DNA from: Bactrocera neohumeralis
Taxonomy: Eukaryota; Arthropoda; Insecta; Diptera; Tephritidae
Length of the DNA: 64,000 nt
Assembly (NCBI RefSeq): GCF_024586455.1
Contig: NC_065921.1
Span: 12,679,401 to 12,743,400 of the forward strand
Direction: 5' to 3'
This document shows positions 46,076-57,140 of the stretch, in pieces (position 1 is the stretch's first letter; every line of letters starts with the position of its first letter). Under the pieces are notes generated by a model. That model saw only the letters and a program-made list of their open reading frames with translations. It was not told where the DNA came from and did not search any database. The position numbers and the translations under genes are program-made.

Positions 46076-47944
46076 AAACCGTTAGACCAAATTTTTGATG
46101 GTCGCCATCGATGGAAAAAATACAACGCATATAGCATTAAGAACTTTTTTGGTAAATTCATCTTCTTCAGAGCATGTTCGACGGATGTAGTTCACTGCTT
46201 TGACACTTTCTTAGACTCTGTTATTTACTTATCGATACATGCTTCACAGATGCTCACCAAGGGACCCAGAAACTCTTTCGGATTGCTTTTATTCAGTTCC
46301 CATACTGTCTTTTATGAAGCCTACTGCGGCAGCTATTTTAAGTTGAGAATATTTTTCGCAAAACAAATCACAGTAACCTATATCCGAGCTTAAATACTCA
46401 CTGAACCAAATCAAATCCAACTAGCTGCATTGAACTCCCAACTTATAAAAGTTTTTGAACGCTTCGCTTCTACTTTCAACGCTTATCAGCTGTGACTGAA
46501 AGATATGCCATAATATTCACAAAAAAACAAAACTTTACCGTTACTCAGCGCGCATATAATAATATTTTTATTGCTTAACGCCCTGAAAAAATACAACGAC
46601 TACAATACGTAAAGGCAGAGCAAATGTGTATGTGTGTTCCAGTTGACTTTAGCGACGTCATCTGCGTCAACGCAAGCGCTCATGACGTTGCCACAACTGC
46701 AGTATCATCATGGCTATCATGCAGACTAAAAACAACAACAACTCCGTCGTCATCGTCAACGCAACTCCACACAGGCATAACTACGAGCACATACATATGT
46801 ACATACATCCAAGCAAACAAATATTATCATCACCAACATCGCTGGTATCGGCGATGTGCTGAGTGCAGTTGTTATCCTGTCTGCTGCTGTCTGTTGCTGT
46901 CACTGATTATCACCCCGCGTCGGTGGGACATTGTGGCATGTTGCTTGTATGCGCGCAATCTCACTCAAAAGCACACATACAAACACGTAAACGTTTTTTA
47001 ACCTCTGTATATATGTATGCATGTGTGTTGCTCGGTGCGCGTTTGTTGTCACTGGGTTTATGCAGCGTGACTTTCAATCGTCCTCGAGTATTTGTTTTGT
47101 TTGCTGTTGGTATTAAAAAATTTGTTGCCATGCTGTTGCAAGTTGTTCTGCAATGCTATTATTGTTACTTCTTGTTGTTGTTGCCATTGCTGTTGATATT
47201 GCTGTTGTACGAATGTCGTCAATGATGTTAAACTGTGTTTCTTAAAATTTATCACAGGCTCAGGTGGCAAGTGTTTTTCGAGTTGCACGCCTAGGGAATG
47301 AGTCGGCATTTACCATATGTATGTGTGTGTATTTGTAAAGTCGTTTGTAAGTACATGTAAGACACTTGCATGTCATAATGCCGAGATGTCTTGAAAAATT
47401 GTTGAAACTTTTTATATTTACATGCCACTAGCTGTTAGTATGTAGGCTGAATTGGGTCAGGTCAGGTCCTAAGCGACGCTGCAATTAATAGAGAAATTCT
47501 CACAGGCAGTGAAATGCGAGAAAATTGGAGTGATGAATGCTGTTTTTTCGCTGGAAATTCTTTCCGGTAAATTTCAACAATATGACTTGCATTTTTAAAT
47601 CAATGAACACCCGCTGCAAGTAATCCTTGATTATCCTGCGTAAATGATAACTTAATTGCTGACATGCAGAAATACTTGGTACACGGTATGGTTGAAAACC
47701 AACACATTATTTTGAAGTATTTTGATGAATCAGTCTATAAGTCCTTAATAAAGGACTATGAGTTTCATGCCTACGCTTAAATATCGCAAGTTCACAAATT
47801 TAATTGAACGATTATACTCTAAGGACTTAAATTAAATTGTTTCCTGGACACATTTTTATTTTTCTACAACTCACCGCTTATTCCAAAAAAATTTGTTTTA
47901 AACAGTATAAGTTTACAGGGCTGAACAATCAATATTTAAGAAGA
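46076..47944. other. Non-coding stretch
   Basis: 46080-46400 holds a 110-codon plus-strand frame that I do not recognise and that may be the flank of the adjacent mariner relic. 46.6-47.3 kb is GC-richer with CAA/GTT words. No gene supported. Confidence 0.4.
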
Positions 47945-49345
47945 AATAAGGAAGGGCTAAATTTGGATGCAAACGAACATTTTATACTCTTGCAACTTGC
48001 AGGAATCACAGCCAGAGAACTACCTAAATGTGTAAAACGTCAACCAAAGAATCGGAATACAAACAATTTTATATATAAATATATATAAGGTTATACCCCA
48101 GAAAAAAAAGAAAAACTTGAAAATAGTTTCATTAAGGTACCTCACATACCACCACCAATCATATGGAGCAATTTCAGCCGGATGTTCGAAAATCCTCATA
48201 ATAGTTATATGGGGCTAGGTAAAGTTTTCATCCAATTGTATCTATTTTAGGCACAAAGATATACTGTTATGAGTAAAACACGCTCTGTAATTTTCATTTA
48301 AATAATGCAAATATTGTCAGATGTATTCAGTATAAAGTCACCTCGAAGTTCAAAAATCTTTATATTAGGTATATGGGGGATCAATACATTTTTGATACAC
48401 AGAATTGCTAAAGTAAGGAAAGGTTTCTCTCTGACTTTAAATTGTATATCTGACACATTGACCGATATTTTCGGTCAAAAGTCAACTATAGATACTGGGC
48501 TCCATATATTCGGTACCTAGTTGCTTGACCACGTTTGGTTGACTTTCTGATAAGAAAGTGGCATTATTTGTGCACAGTTTTATACTACCATATTAATTTG
48601 ATCTTGATTTATGTACTGGCAAGTGAAAGGATCAAATGATATTTTAAATTGTGCTATGTGGAAGTAGGCGTGGTCGTAGTCCGATTTCGCGCATTTTCAT
48701 ACTGTGACATAGAAATATGAGAATAATGCGACGATGGATGGATTTCTACAAAAAGTGGGTGGTGCCACGCCCATCGGCCAATTTTCACACTGGCTTTCAC
48801 AAAGGCCTCTCATACTATTTCGGAAGTAAAATTTAATATCTCTGTCGTATTCAGTTATATGGGGAATGAGCGGAGTTATCTTCTGATTTCATCCATTTAC
48901 ATACTGTCAGTTGGAGTTCTTATATTATTTGCGATATGTTAATTTGGTTCTTGTAGTTCTAGTGGTCAATGGAATATGCACATTTAACATATTAGAGGAC
49001 GGGACCACCTTTTAAAATTTATTTCCCACAGTTGCCCTTTGCTACTGGGATCCCTTAAATTACAGTTTTATAACTTAATTTAGTGCTTAGTTATGTCACT
49101 TTATACGTTTTGGGTAAATAGCGTATTGTGAGCGGGGCAGTGGTCCGATTACGCCCATCTATGAACTCGGAATTTTTTTTGTATTAAAGAGCCCACATAC
49201 TAAGTTTCGAGATATCTCATTTTTTACACAAGTTACAGGTTGCACGGACGGACGGTCAGACAGACAGTCACCCGGATTTCAAATCTAAACTATACCTATC
49301 TGTTCCAGTGTTATTTAAAGGTAAGACAAGCATTAAGTTGCAACT
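47945..49345 (+). repeat. Long dispersed non-coding repeat family R2
   Basis: A 1.4-kb repeat-like segment that I recognise from memory as an abundant tephritid sequence. Landmarks in order: GGGCTAAATTTGGATG, a CGAACATTTTATACTCTTGC block (47976-47995), TTATATGGGGCTAGG near 48206, GTAGGCGTGGTCGTAGTCCG near 48664, GGTGGTGCCACGCCCATC near 48759, GTGGTCCGATTACGCCCATC near 49141, and GGACGGTCAGACAGACAG then TCACCCGGATTTCAAATC near 49252-49287. No open frame of note. Probably a non-autonomous or untranslated part of a retroelement; the class is not established from this sequence. Confidence 0.55.
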
Positions 49346-49504
49346 ATATTAATAATTCCGTTCATACCATTTTTTTACGTTCCTTAAAATAAAAATGATT
49401 TTAAGGCAATGAAAGCATTTCCTTTTGAAGCTCAATATATCTAATCATAACCTCAAATAAAACAATAAAAAAAGTGAGCTTCGGTTGCTATATATCACAA
49501 ATAA

Positions 49505-49850
49505 AAAAAATGCAATAAAATATTTGACTTCGATCTACAGACGTCCGATCTTTCTTTGGACATTGTACCGTTGCCTTAAGTAATAATTCTGCCGAAATTT
49601 TGTGGAGATATCTTGTCGAACAAAAACGTTTTCCATACAAGGACATGGTTTTGATCATTTAGTTTGTACGACTGCCACGTATAGGCTATTGTACAAATTA
49701 GTAGCTTCTTGGGAAGAGGAAGACTTTTGCGAAATTTCCGATGGATAACTAATGATATCTAAAAACTTGAGGGACTAGTTCTGGTATATACAGACAGACG
49801 GACATGACTAAATCGACTCAACTCTTCATGCTGATCTTCCTAATTGCGTT
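49505..49850 (-). repeat. Dispersed repeat family R1, copy C
   Basis: Minus-orientation copy. Landmarks include AGACGTCCGATCTTTCTTTG, ATTGTACCGTTGCCTTAAG, GGAGATATCTTGTCGAACAA, GGGACTAGTTCTGGTATATA and AGACGGACATGACTAAATCG followed by ACTCAACTC. These correspond, in reverse, to blocks of copies A and D. Confidence 0.6.
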
Positions 49851-49860
49851 ACAAGTTTCG

Positions 49861-50497
49861 TGACAAATGAATAATAATGATAACGAGGAATCAAATAGAA
49901 TGAAGATTATTCGTTTCCTTTTCCGTTAGGACAATAATCGTATGACAAAATGAGTTATTACTCGAAAAGTGTTGGATACATCTTAAAGGGCACACCAAGT
50001 TTAAAATCCTTGTTTCTTTCATTTTCGGGTTGGCTATACCTTTAAAAATGGCATACTTAATTTTTGAATTGATATCGTAAACAGTTTTTTTAGTTACAGC
50101 TTGCTGTTTTTAGGTTACCAAGCAAGATTAAGCTCGAAGAAACGTAATATGGACCAGAGCAACGAATTTGGCGTCCTTGTAGTTAAATGATCTTCGAGAA
50201 TTTAGTCTCGTCGTGCAAGCCATGGTTAAGTAAAAATTTTTTGTTCAACTACAGTTGGTGCAGCATATTAATTGTAACAACCATGGAGCCCACCTTGAAA
50301 TAAACAATGGATGTCAACTTGCTCCATCGGAGAATGTCTAAGCCATCTGTCTGATCTTATTATTTTCGGTTTAATGATATACTAGGTTAGGTAAATAGGA
50401 TGATATTCGTAAAACCACAAATAATCCCATTTATATTTCTAGGCACATTTTTCCATTGTGATATCCAGAACTCCTAAGCACGTATCAACAACAACCG
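49861..50497. other. AT-rich non-coding stretch
   Basis: No recognisable gene; a short TAGGTTAGG word lies near 50383. Confidence 0.4.
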
Positions 50498-50604
50498 TCA
50501 ATAAATTTGTAGCTGACTCTGGTTGCTTTGTAGATATAACAAACGATTTTCAACTTTTTTTTTAGATATAACAAACCAACCAGAGCCAGCTACAAATTTA
50601 TTGA
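50498..50604. repeat. Inverted repeat with 33-bp arms
   Basis: Arms 50498-50530 and 50572-50604 are reverse complements at 31 of 33 positions (outer ends TCAATAAATTTGTAGCTG). The 41-bp centre contains TAGATATAAC twice in direct orientation (50531 and 50563), which suggests that part of one arm was copied. No coding content; it could fold as a long hairpin. Confidence 0.8.
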
Positions 50605-50989
50605 GCTGCTGATATCTACTCCAGACAATTCGGCGGGATCATAGAGTGCATGGCAACCGAGATGCTTCAACCATAGTCTGGCGAACACGGAACAGTGAGA
50701 AAGTGTCTAGATATTTCCAACTCATGTTCCTCCTTACAACTTTTTTTCGGTTTAATGTTACAATTTATTTATAATATCTGAACAATCTTACAAATATTCA
50801 AATCTAGGTTATCGTGGCCGTGTTCTTGAAATGTAACATATGTATATGGTCTAATTAGGCGAAGAGATTTAATGATTTATAATTTATCTACCTATTGTTT
50901 ATTTTATCTTTCATATATTTTATATTTTCTCTTACTCAAATAGATCAAATATTCAAATAGTTGGTAAATTGCAGGTGTTCCTAGTTTTC
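50605..50989. other. Non-coding stretch between inverted repeat and R1 copy D
   Basis: AT-rich, no recognisable feature. Confidence 0.4.
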
Positions 50990-51260
50990 GAGACATCGAT
51001 CGGAAATTTCGCACTCATCGTATTCTTACCAATCAGCTGCTTATTTTTCGGAACTTCCGTTAATTGGCAACTATATCATCAATCAAGTGCTTGTATGGAA
51101 AACTTTTTCATTGAAAGATATCTTCACTGAAGTATCTTCACCAAATTTGCCAGAGCCTAAGGAAACAATGCAATCTCCGAAGAATTTGTTCAGTTCGAGT
51201 TACTTCAGCATACATAGGAATATATGGAACCATTTGTTTATCTGATAGGTATTATAGCTT
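50990..51260 (+). repeat. Dispersed repeat family R1, copy D
   Basis: Plus-orientation copy with AAGTGCTTGTATGGAAAACT, AGATATCTTCACTGAAG, GGAAACAATGCAATCTCCGA and GTTCAGTTCGAGTTA, matching copy A in order and the minus copies in reverse. It is truncated at the head. Confidence 0.6.
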
Positions 51261-53190
51261 TGTTGAAAAATAAGTTGACGTTTTTTTCTTGTTTTTATGT
51301 AGAAATTCACTAGTAATTCTCAGTTTTTAGCATTTTATCGCATGACATTTTTTGTTATTAAACTTATATACATAGTTCAAGCTATAAATTTCCCTGATAA
51401 ATAAAATAAAATCACAATCAATCACTTTTAAATGCATTCGGTGGTATTTGTGGCCTAATATCAAAACAAAAGTGAAAAATACTTTCTAGACCTTAAAAAA
51501 AGACAGTTATTTTTGATAATGTTTGTATAAATCTTTCAAAGTCACAAAGTGAAAGTCTACAACTCTTTCGTTTAAATATTTCATTCAACTGATGATTCTT
51601 ACAGCTTTTCACAAAATTTTTCAAAGACTAACTTTCAACACCTTCCCTGCCAGAGTAGGTGTTAAATACCATGCTTCATCTAATCCACTTGATTTATTGC
51701 GTGCTACGGCTTAACTGCAGTGGCAGCCGGATGAGAAATTGTCCGTGTAAATGCCCAAACCGAACAACTGCGAAGAAACATGAAAAACGCATTTGAAAGC
51801 AATTAATCCAACCAAAGCCAACTTGCCACAAAAGCGCTAAGCACAATGAATGGTGGACCACCAGTCGCAAAAGCCAGAGCGCGCATTATAGCAAAGCACT
51901 CTCACTTTTTGCCTTGCCTCTGCGCTTCGACCATATTTTCACACATAAATCAAACGAATCCAATGCACTGTAGACGCTGAGGACGCATGTGAAATCACAA
52001 CTAATTTTTTATATAAATATAAAATTAATCGGCTTTGGTTAATTTTTATTACAAAAAGCGGTTATACGCACTTTCGCATAAATGCAACGAGGTCGAGAGG
52101 CTCCGCGCTCGTATTGAAGCGAGGGAGCGTGAAGAGCGCAGTTCAAGCAGCTATTAATTTATGAGCTCACAAAAGTCCAATGGACCATAAAAATATATAT
52201 GTATAAGTAGGCATGCATATGCAGCTACGCCGCAGTTGGCCACATAAAGGTAATGTTAACACCTACTACCAGTTTTTGTTTTTTATACATTTTTTTTACT
52301 ATTTTTTTATTTAATTCTGTAATTTGTTTGTTTTTTCGTAATGCAACTCTGTACGGCCATACTTCATCACTGTGAAGTTGAATTATAGTTTAGCCGATTT
52401 ATGCAAATCATATTGTGTATATGGCTTAAAGGCTAATCTCTGCGCGTTCGAATTAATGCCGAGCATTAAAAAGTCAGCAGTTACGCGTACTCGTTACGCA
52501 TGTGTGTGTGGGCCTGTGCGTGCATGTGTGGTCATATGCGCGTGTGCTTGTGCGTTTAAATCACTTGCCTCTATCGCATATTGTACGATTAATCATGTTT
52601 GTTATTGTTGTTATTATTTAAATTGAATTCAAATGAACTGCCAGCTATGTTGGTGGCTTAGGCAATCAAATTAATTAATTGCGGCAAATTAAGTTGCTGT
52701 GGAATTGGGCTTGTTTGCGGTGAATGATGCAAACTTTGGTGGCATAATTCTATTAAACACTGGACGTCTAGTATATGGATTTTTTTATTTATGTTGCTGT
52801 AAAATAAATGCAACTGCAAATGGCTGTGGAATTTTTTAACCGGAAAATTTTGAGCTTTAATCTAATAAATAAATAAAAAATATTATTTTCAACGGGAAAA
52901 TCCGGATCAATATTTTTTTTATAGTAATTATGCCTATTTTTAAACGAATTTTGAAAATATTGCGCAAGAAAATTGTTGCTTAATAGAACAAAAATAAAAA
53001 TAATTAAATTAATTCACGAAAATTTTATTTAAGCATTTAAGGCGTGTTTCTCTGCAGGCGGCACCCATATTTTAAGCAATTATTAAATAATTTACTAGTC
53101 GAGTTTCCCTACTCTTTTAAAACAAAAACACAGAAACTTCAAATTTAGTAGGAAATGTTTATTATCACTCGAAAAAAAACTCTTTCGAAT
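51261..53190. other. Non-coding stretch
   Basis: A moderately GC-richer patch at about 51.66-52.6 kb; the remainder is AT-rich. No recognisable gene or RNA. Confidence 0.4.
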
Positions 53191-54210
53191 TTATTTTTTG
53201 AAGTTTATCTCTTTCAAATTTTGACAGCGACTACTTATCAGATGATCCATCCATTGGTTTTCGATGACTCGTTCGACCTTTTCGACTGGTAACCGGCGAA
53301 TGACACGCGGGATATTTTGTTTCAATGCCTGAGTTGAAGCGGATTTGCCCACATAGACTTTAGACTTTACATAACCCCATAGGAAAAAGTCTGACGGTGG
53401 GATGTCACACGATCTTGGTGGCCAATCGACTGGCCCAAAACTTGTAATTATCTGCATCATCCAAGTGTTCTCTCAATAAATCCTTTGATTCATGCGTTCT
53501 GTAGGAAGTGGCGCCGTCCTGTTGAAACCAAATGTCGCACCGATCGAGAGCTTCAATTTCAGACATCAAATAGTCTTTATCATGGTGCGATAACGGTCGC
53601 TATTGACGGTTACGTTCTCACCGGCACTATTTTTGAAGAAATATGGACCGATGTTATTATATTGTTATTTTACTGCATGAAATTCCAGCTCTTGAATCTC
53701 TTTTTGGGTTGCTCTTAATCCCAAATGCGGTAATTTTACTTGTTTACATACCCATTGAGTCAGAAATGGGCCTCATCACTGAACAAAATTTGGTTCGAAA
53801 ACTTTGGATCTTTTTGGAACTTTTCAAGAGTCCATAGGGCGAAACGATGTCGCTTCGGAAGGTCGAGCGGCTCCGGTTCTTGCACAGGCGGTATTTTGTA
53901 CGCTTTCAATTTAAGGTCTTGACGTAAAATACGCCAAGTTGCTCCATACGTTAGTCCGAGTTGCTGCAAATGGCGCCGAATCGAATCTGCAGGGTTTTTG
54001 TGTACACTCTCAGCTACGGCTGCTAAATTTAACTCCCTGCATGGCGGATGAGGTTTATTCGATCGAATACATATTATCCAATAATTAATGCTCGGCCTCA
54101 AGACGGGTGATAGTGTTGCGAATAGTACGCTCAGTAGGCCGATTATGTTGGCCAAAAGTTGAGCGATGCGCTCGAAACATATTCTTTAGAGAACTTGGTT
54201 TTGCGTAATA
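53191..54210 (-). pseudogene. rosa-type (DD41D) transposase relic, nearly complete
   Basis: Minus-strand order: FRAHRSTFGQHNRPTERTIR, LNLAAVAESVHKNPADSIRR, HLQQLGLTYGATWRILRQDL, KLKAYKIPPVQE, PLDLPKRHRFALWTLEKFQK, ILFSDEAHF (first Asp), then IGPYFFKNSAGENVTVNSDR, IWFQQDGATSYRTHESKDLL (second Asp), and across a frameshift GPVDWPPRSCDIPPSDFFLW (third Asp), GYVKSKVYVGK, ending NLKEINFKK with its stop at 53191-53193. All three catalytic Asp blocks are present. The interval between the second and third is close to 41 residues once the frameshift is allowed for. The span of about 1.0 kb is near full length. Two or more frameshifts and internal stops disable it. Same subfamily as the 14.6-kb fragment. 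Confidence 0.85.
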
Positions 54211-55329
54211 AAGCTGAACTATTGAAAAAAATACCTTTACTTAGATTAACCGTTATATGTATCAGTGTGGTAAGTTTTCTCATAAAATGCAAAACAGAGC
54301 CCACAAATGATTCTCCTTCATCTTGGACTTAAATGGACAAAGCTCTCGAAATACGTTTATTATTCTGGGATATTCTAGCTACACTATACACTAACTGTTA
54401 ATCGAGTTTGAGGCAATATTATATAGTGTTAGCTAATTCTTAAAGCCACAATACTTCAAGAGCGTTATTGTGATTTTTAGAACTGTGATTGGTATGGAAT
54501 ACATGACTTAGAACTCTTTTATCGATTACTAAAAATATTTTCTTTTGAAAAACAAAGTCCTCACACAATTATAGTATCTCTGTAGTACGTAAATAGCATA
54601 ATAAACAAAAACCCAACAAATAATCCACTAAATCAACAATATTACATCCCAACATATAGTAAGTTATGTATGTACATTTACCTATAAATATAATGAGCAC
54701 CAAGCTGTTAAGCAGATATGCTCGCTTAAAATATCAATTTGTACCAGTGGAGCAAATAAGTCCTGCCTCACAGCACCAAATTGATATCTCAGGTAATCAG
54801 TTTAAATTGCCTGCGATTCCACAACGCCCTTGCAACTGCACTAAAATGATATACCGTACCTTTATCTATAAATATATACATACATATATTACAGTAATCT
54901 CACAAGCTCATGCATTCATATATGTAGTATGTATGTATATCGATATGCTCATTTAAATCTGAGCTTCCGTCGTTTATCCTCGGAAATCGCCAGCATTGAC
55001 GTTGCCATTAGCGTCGACAGGCGCATTAGCAGTTATTTATGTATGTAAGTACAGTTATATGTAGCGGAATGTGACTGTGTGTGGGCGTGTGTTGTATTTG
55101 TCTACCTGCAAGTGGTTGCGCTTAACTTAAGAATTAATTAACAACAAAACATCACGTGGCAAATTATGCAAATATACTCATACATCACATCAACTTGTGA
55201 ATTTAACTGCAAAGACATCACTTGCAGCAGCAGCAACGCGTACTCCGCAAACATAACATGGTGGTTGAGTCGGCGAGGATTGTGCGGTAAACTCCTATGG
55301 ACATGTGAACATGCATGCACTGAGAGAAA
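54211..55329. other. AT-rich non-coding stretch
   Basis: TATG/CATA words near 54660-54670, 54876-54890 and 54925-54940. No recognisable gene. Confidence 0.4.
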
Positions 55330-55640
55330 TTCTGTTGTGGAATGTATAAAAACCAAAATATTAACTTTGGTTGCACCGAAGCTGTAATATCCTTCACAGC
55401 TGCATTTCTTATAGCATAAAACGGTATAAAAAGACTTCAACCTTGATTTTGTTTGGTTACATCCTGACTGTCAGCTGAAGTTTATATGTCCGATCTGGAA
55501 AATTGTTCGGAGATTGCAGCGTTGCACGGACAATAATCCAGCCTTATTTTGGTGAAGATATCTTATCAAATAAAAGCGTTTTCTTTATAAAAACTTCAAT
55601 TTGATCAATCAGTCTTTATGATACATATATCCTATAATGG
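55330..55640 (-). repeat. Dispersed repeat family R1, copy E
   Basis: Minus-orientation copy including the terminal block TTTGGTTGCACCGAAGCTGT with AATATCCTTCACAG, then CGGAGATTGCAGCGTTGCAC, GGTGAAGATATCTTATCAAA and ATTTGATCAATCAGT. The TTGCACCGAAGCTGTAATAT block recurs as TTGCACTGAAGCTATAATAT in copy F at 59.25 kb, which helps fix this end of the family. Confidence 0.6.
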
Positions 55641-55789
55641 TCCTATTATGACAGTTCTGTTAAATGAGAAGGATAGGGATAAATATAAGGTTCTATCGAG
55701 CGTTCCATCGTCAACTAACTGATTGGACCTTATCAGAGTGGCTTTAAGCATGAAAAATTAACAACTGACCAGAGAGAGAAGATACTCGA

Positions 55790-56560
55790 CACACACCACC
55801 TCTTCCTCAATTTTATCACCGCAAAACTAATACGGCTGTGAATTGACATTGAGCAATACCAAAAGCTCCAACAGAACCGGGAAAGATCTCTCCGAGCCGT
55901 TCGATACCAAACGAGGTTTCAGAGAAGGCGACTCCCTATCATGTGACTTCTTCCACATACTCCTAGAGAAATGATGCTACAATCTTCTGTTAGAGTGTAT
56001 AACTACTGGCGTATGCCGATGATGTCGATATCATTGGCCATAAGAGCCGTACCGTTAGTTCGGCTTTCTCAAGAATGGATAAGGAAGTGATGAAAATGGG
56101 TCTGGTGGTAAACAAGGGCAAGATGAAATATCTCCTGTCATCAAACAAACAGTCGTTGCACTCGCAACTTGAATCCCATGTCACTGTTGACAGTCATAGC
56201 TTCGAAGTCGTAAATAACTTCGTCCATCTTCGAAACAATATTAAAGCAAGAACAATGTCTGCCTCGAAATCCAACGCAGAGTAACTCTTGCAAACAGGTG
56301 CTACTTCGGACTGAGTAGACAATTGAGAAGTAAGGTCCTCTCTCGATGAACAAAAACCAAACTCTATAAGTCACTCATTATTCTCGGTCTTCTATTTGGC
56401 GCAGATGCATGATCGATGACAACATTTGATGAGTCGACGTTGAAAGTTTTCGAGAAAAAGGTACTGCGAAAGATTTATAGTCCTTTGCGCGTTGGCCACG
56501 ACGAATATCACAGTCGAAGAGAAGAAACTACTGGCGCGCTGTTGTAAACTCTTAATTGCA
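55790..56560 (+). pseudogene. LINE reverse-transcriptase relic, copy 2
   Basis: Plus-strand blocks: HHLFLNFITAKLI, SEPFDTKRGFREGDSLSCDF (the (F)RQGD-type reverse-transcriptase block, 55891-55950), FHILLEK and stop. Then AYADDVDIIGHKSRTVSSAF (catalytic YADD at 56012-56023), MGLVVNKGKMKYLLSSNKQS, LESHVTVDSHSFEVVNNFVH, then EIQRRVTLANRCYFGLSRQL in another frame, followed by FEKKVLRKIYSPLRVGHDEY. The catalytic Asp pair is intact but frameshifts and stops interrupt the gene. Downstream sequence overlaps copy 1 at 44.9 kb (CYFGLSRQLRSKV). Reverse transcriptase of an insect non-LTR element, 5'-truncated; clade uncertain. Confidence 0.8.
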
Positions 56561-56779
56561 GTAATAATCTGAACTCCTCCACGAACCGCCTTTTGGTTAA
56601 TGATATTTGTCTCTCACACTTCATAGCTAAATTTTTAGACAATATGTGAAAAAATTAGAGACACGTAATTTAGAACTTTAAATACTATGGCTGCCGCTCT
56701 ATACAAAGTTTTGTGACCGTTTTGACATTGTGGTCTTTATTCAGCAATAGTTTTCTCAACCTAAATCATAGCTGGGCGT

Positions 56780-57140
56780 ATTATCGCCTTCAAATAGGCT
56801 TCTTTTGAGCCAATACACTTGTTTAAGCTTAGTTTGGAATGGTATCCAGTACCTTTAGCGAATTTTGGTTTTTTTGATTTCGGCTCATTTTTACAGCGCC
56901 ATTCATAAACAGGGGCTTATCGTCATAATGTGTTTGATGAAGTTATCAAGCATCTCTTTGAGATGTTATTCGATGACTTCACGATATTCATATCAGGATT
57001 TGTGCTACTCAAATACAGGTTTTTGTGATATAGTAGAGTCTGCAAAAAGCGTCAGCAACATTTTCAATGATTTCATAGCCACGATTCCATTGGAAACACA
57101 ATATTTCGTGCAAACTCGTTGTTCAATTTTCTACCTTGGA
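56780..57140 (-). pseudogene. Mariner deletion relic (HTH joined to C-terminus)
   Basis: Minus-strand reading: KIEQRVCTKYCVSNGIVAMK, SLKMLLTLFADSTISQKPVF, then REVIE (DNA-binding domain). A break leads to WRCKNEPKSKKPK (a block from the middle of mariner transposases), and a second break leads to LKVLDTIPN and NKCIGSKEAYLK (C-terminus). All three catalytic Asp regions are missing. Related to the relic at 60.5-60.7 kb, which shares the C-terminal KCIGS motif and the VIE linker. A 166-codon plus-strand frame over the same bases is an antisense shadow. Confidence 0.65.

Noticed and set aside
46080..46400. Possible N-terminus of the adjacent mariner relic
   Set aside because: I could not read any mariner helix-turn-helix block in either strand here.
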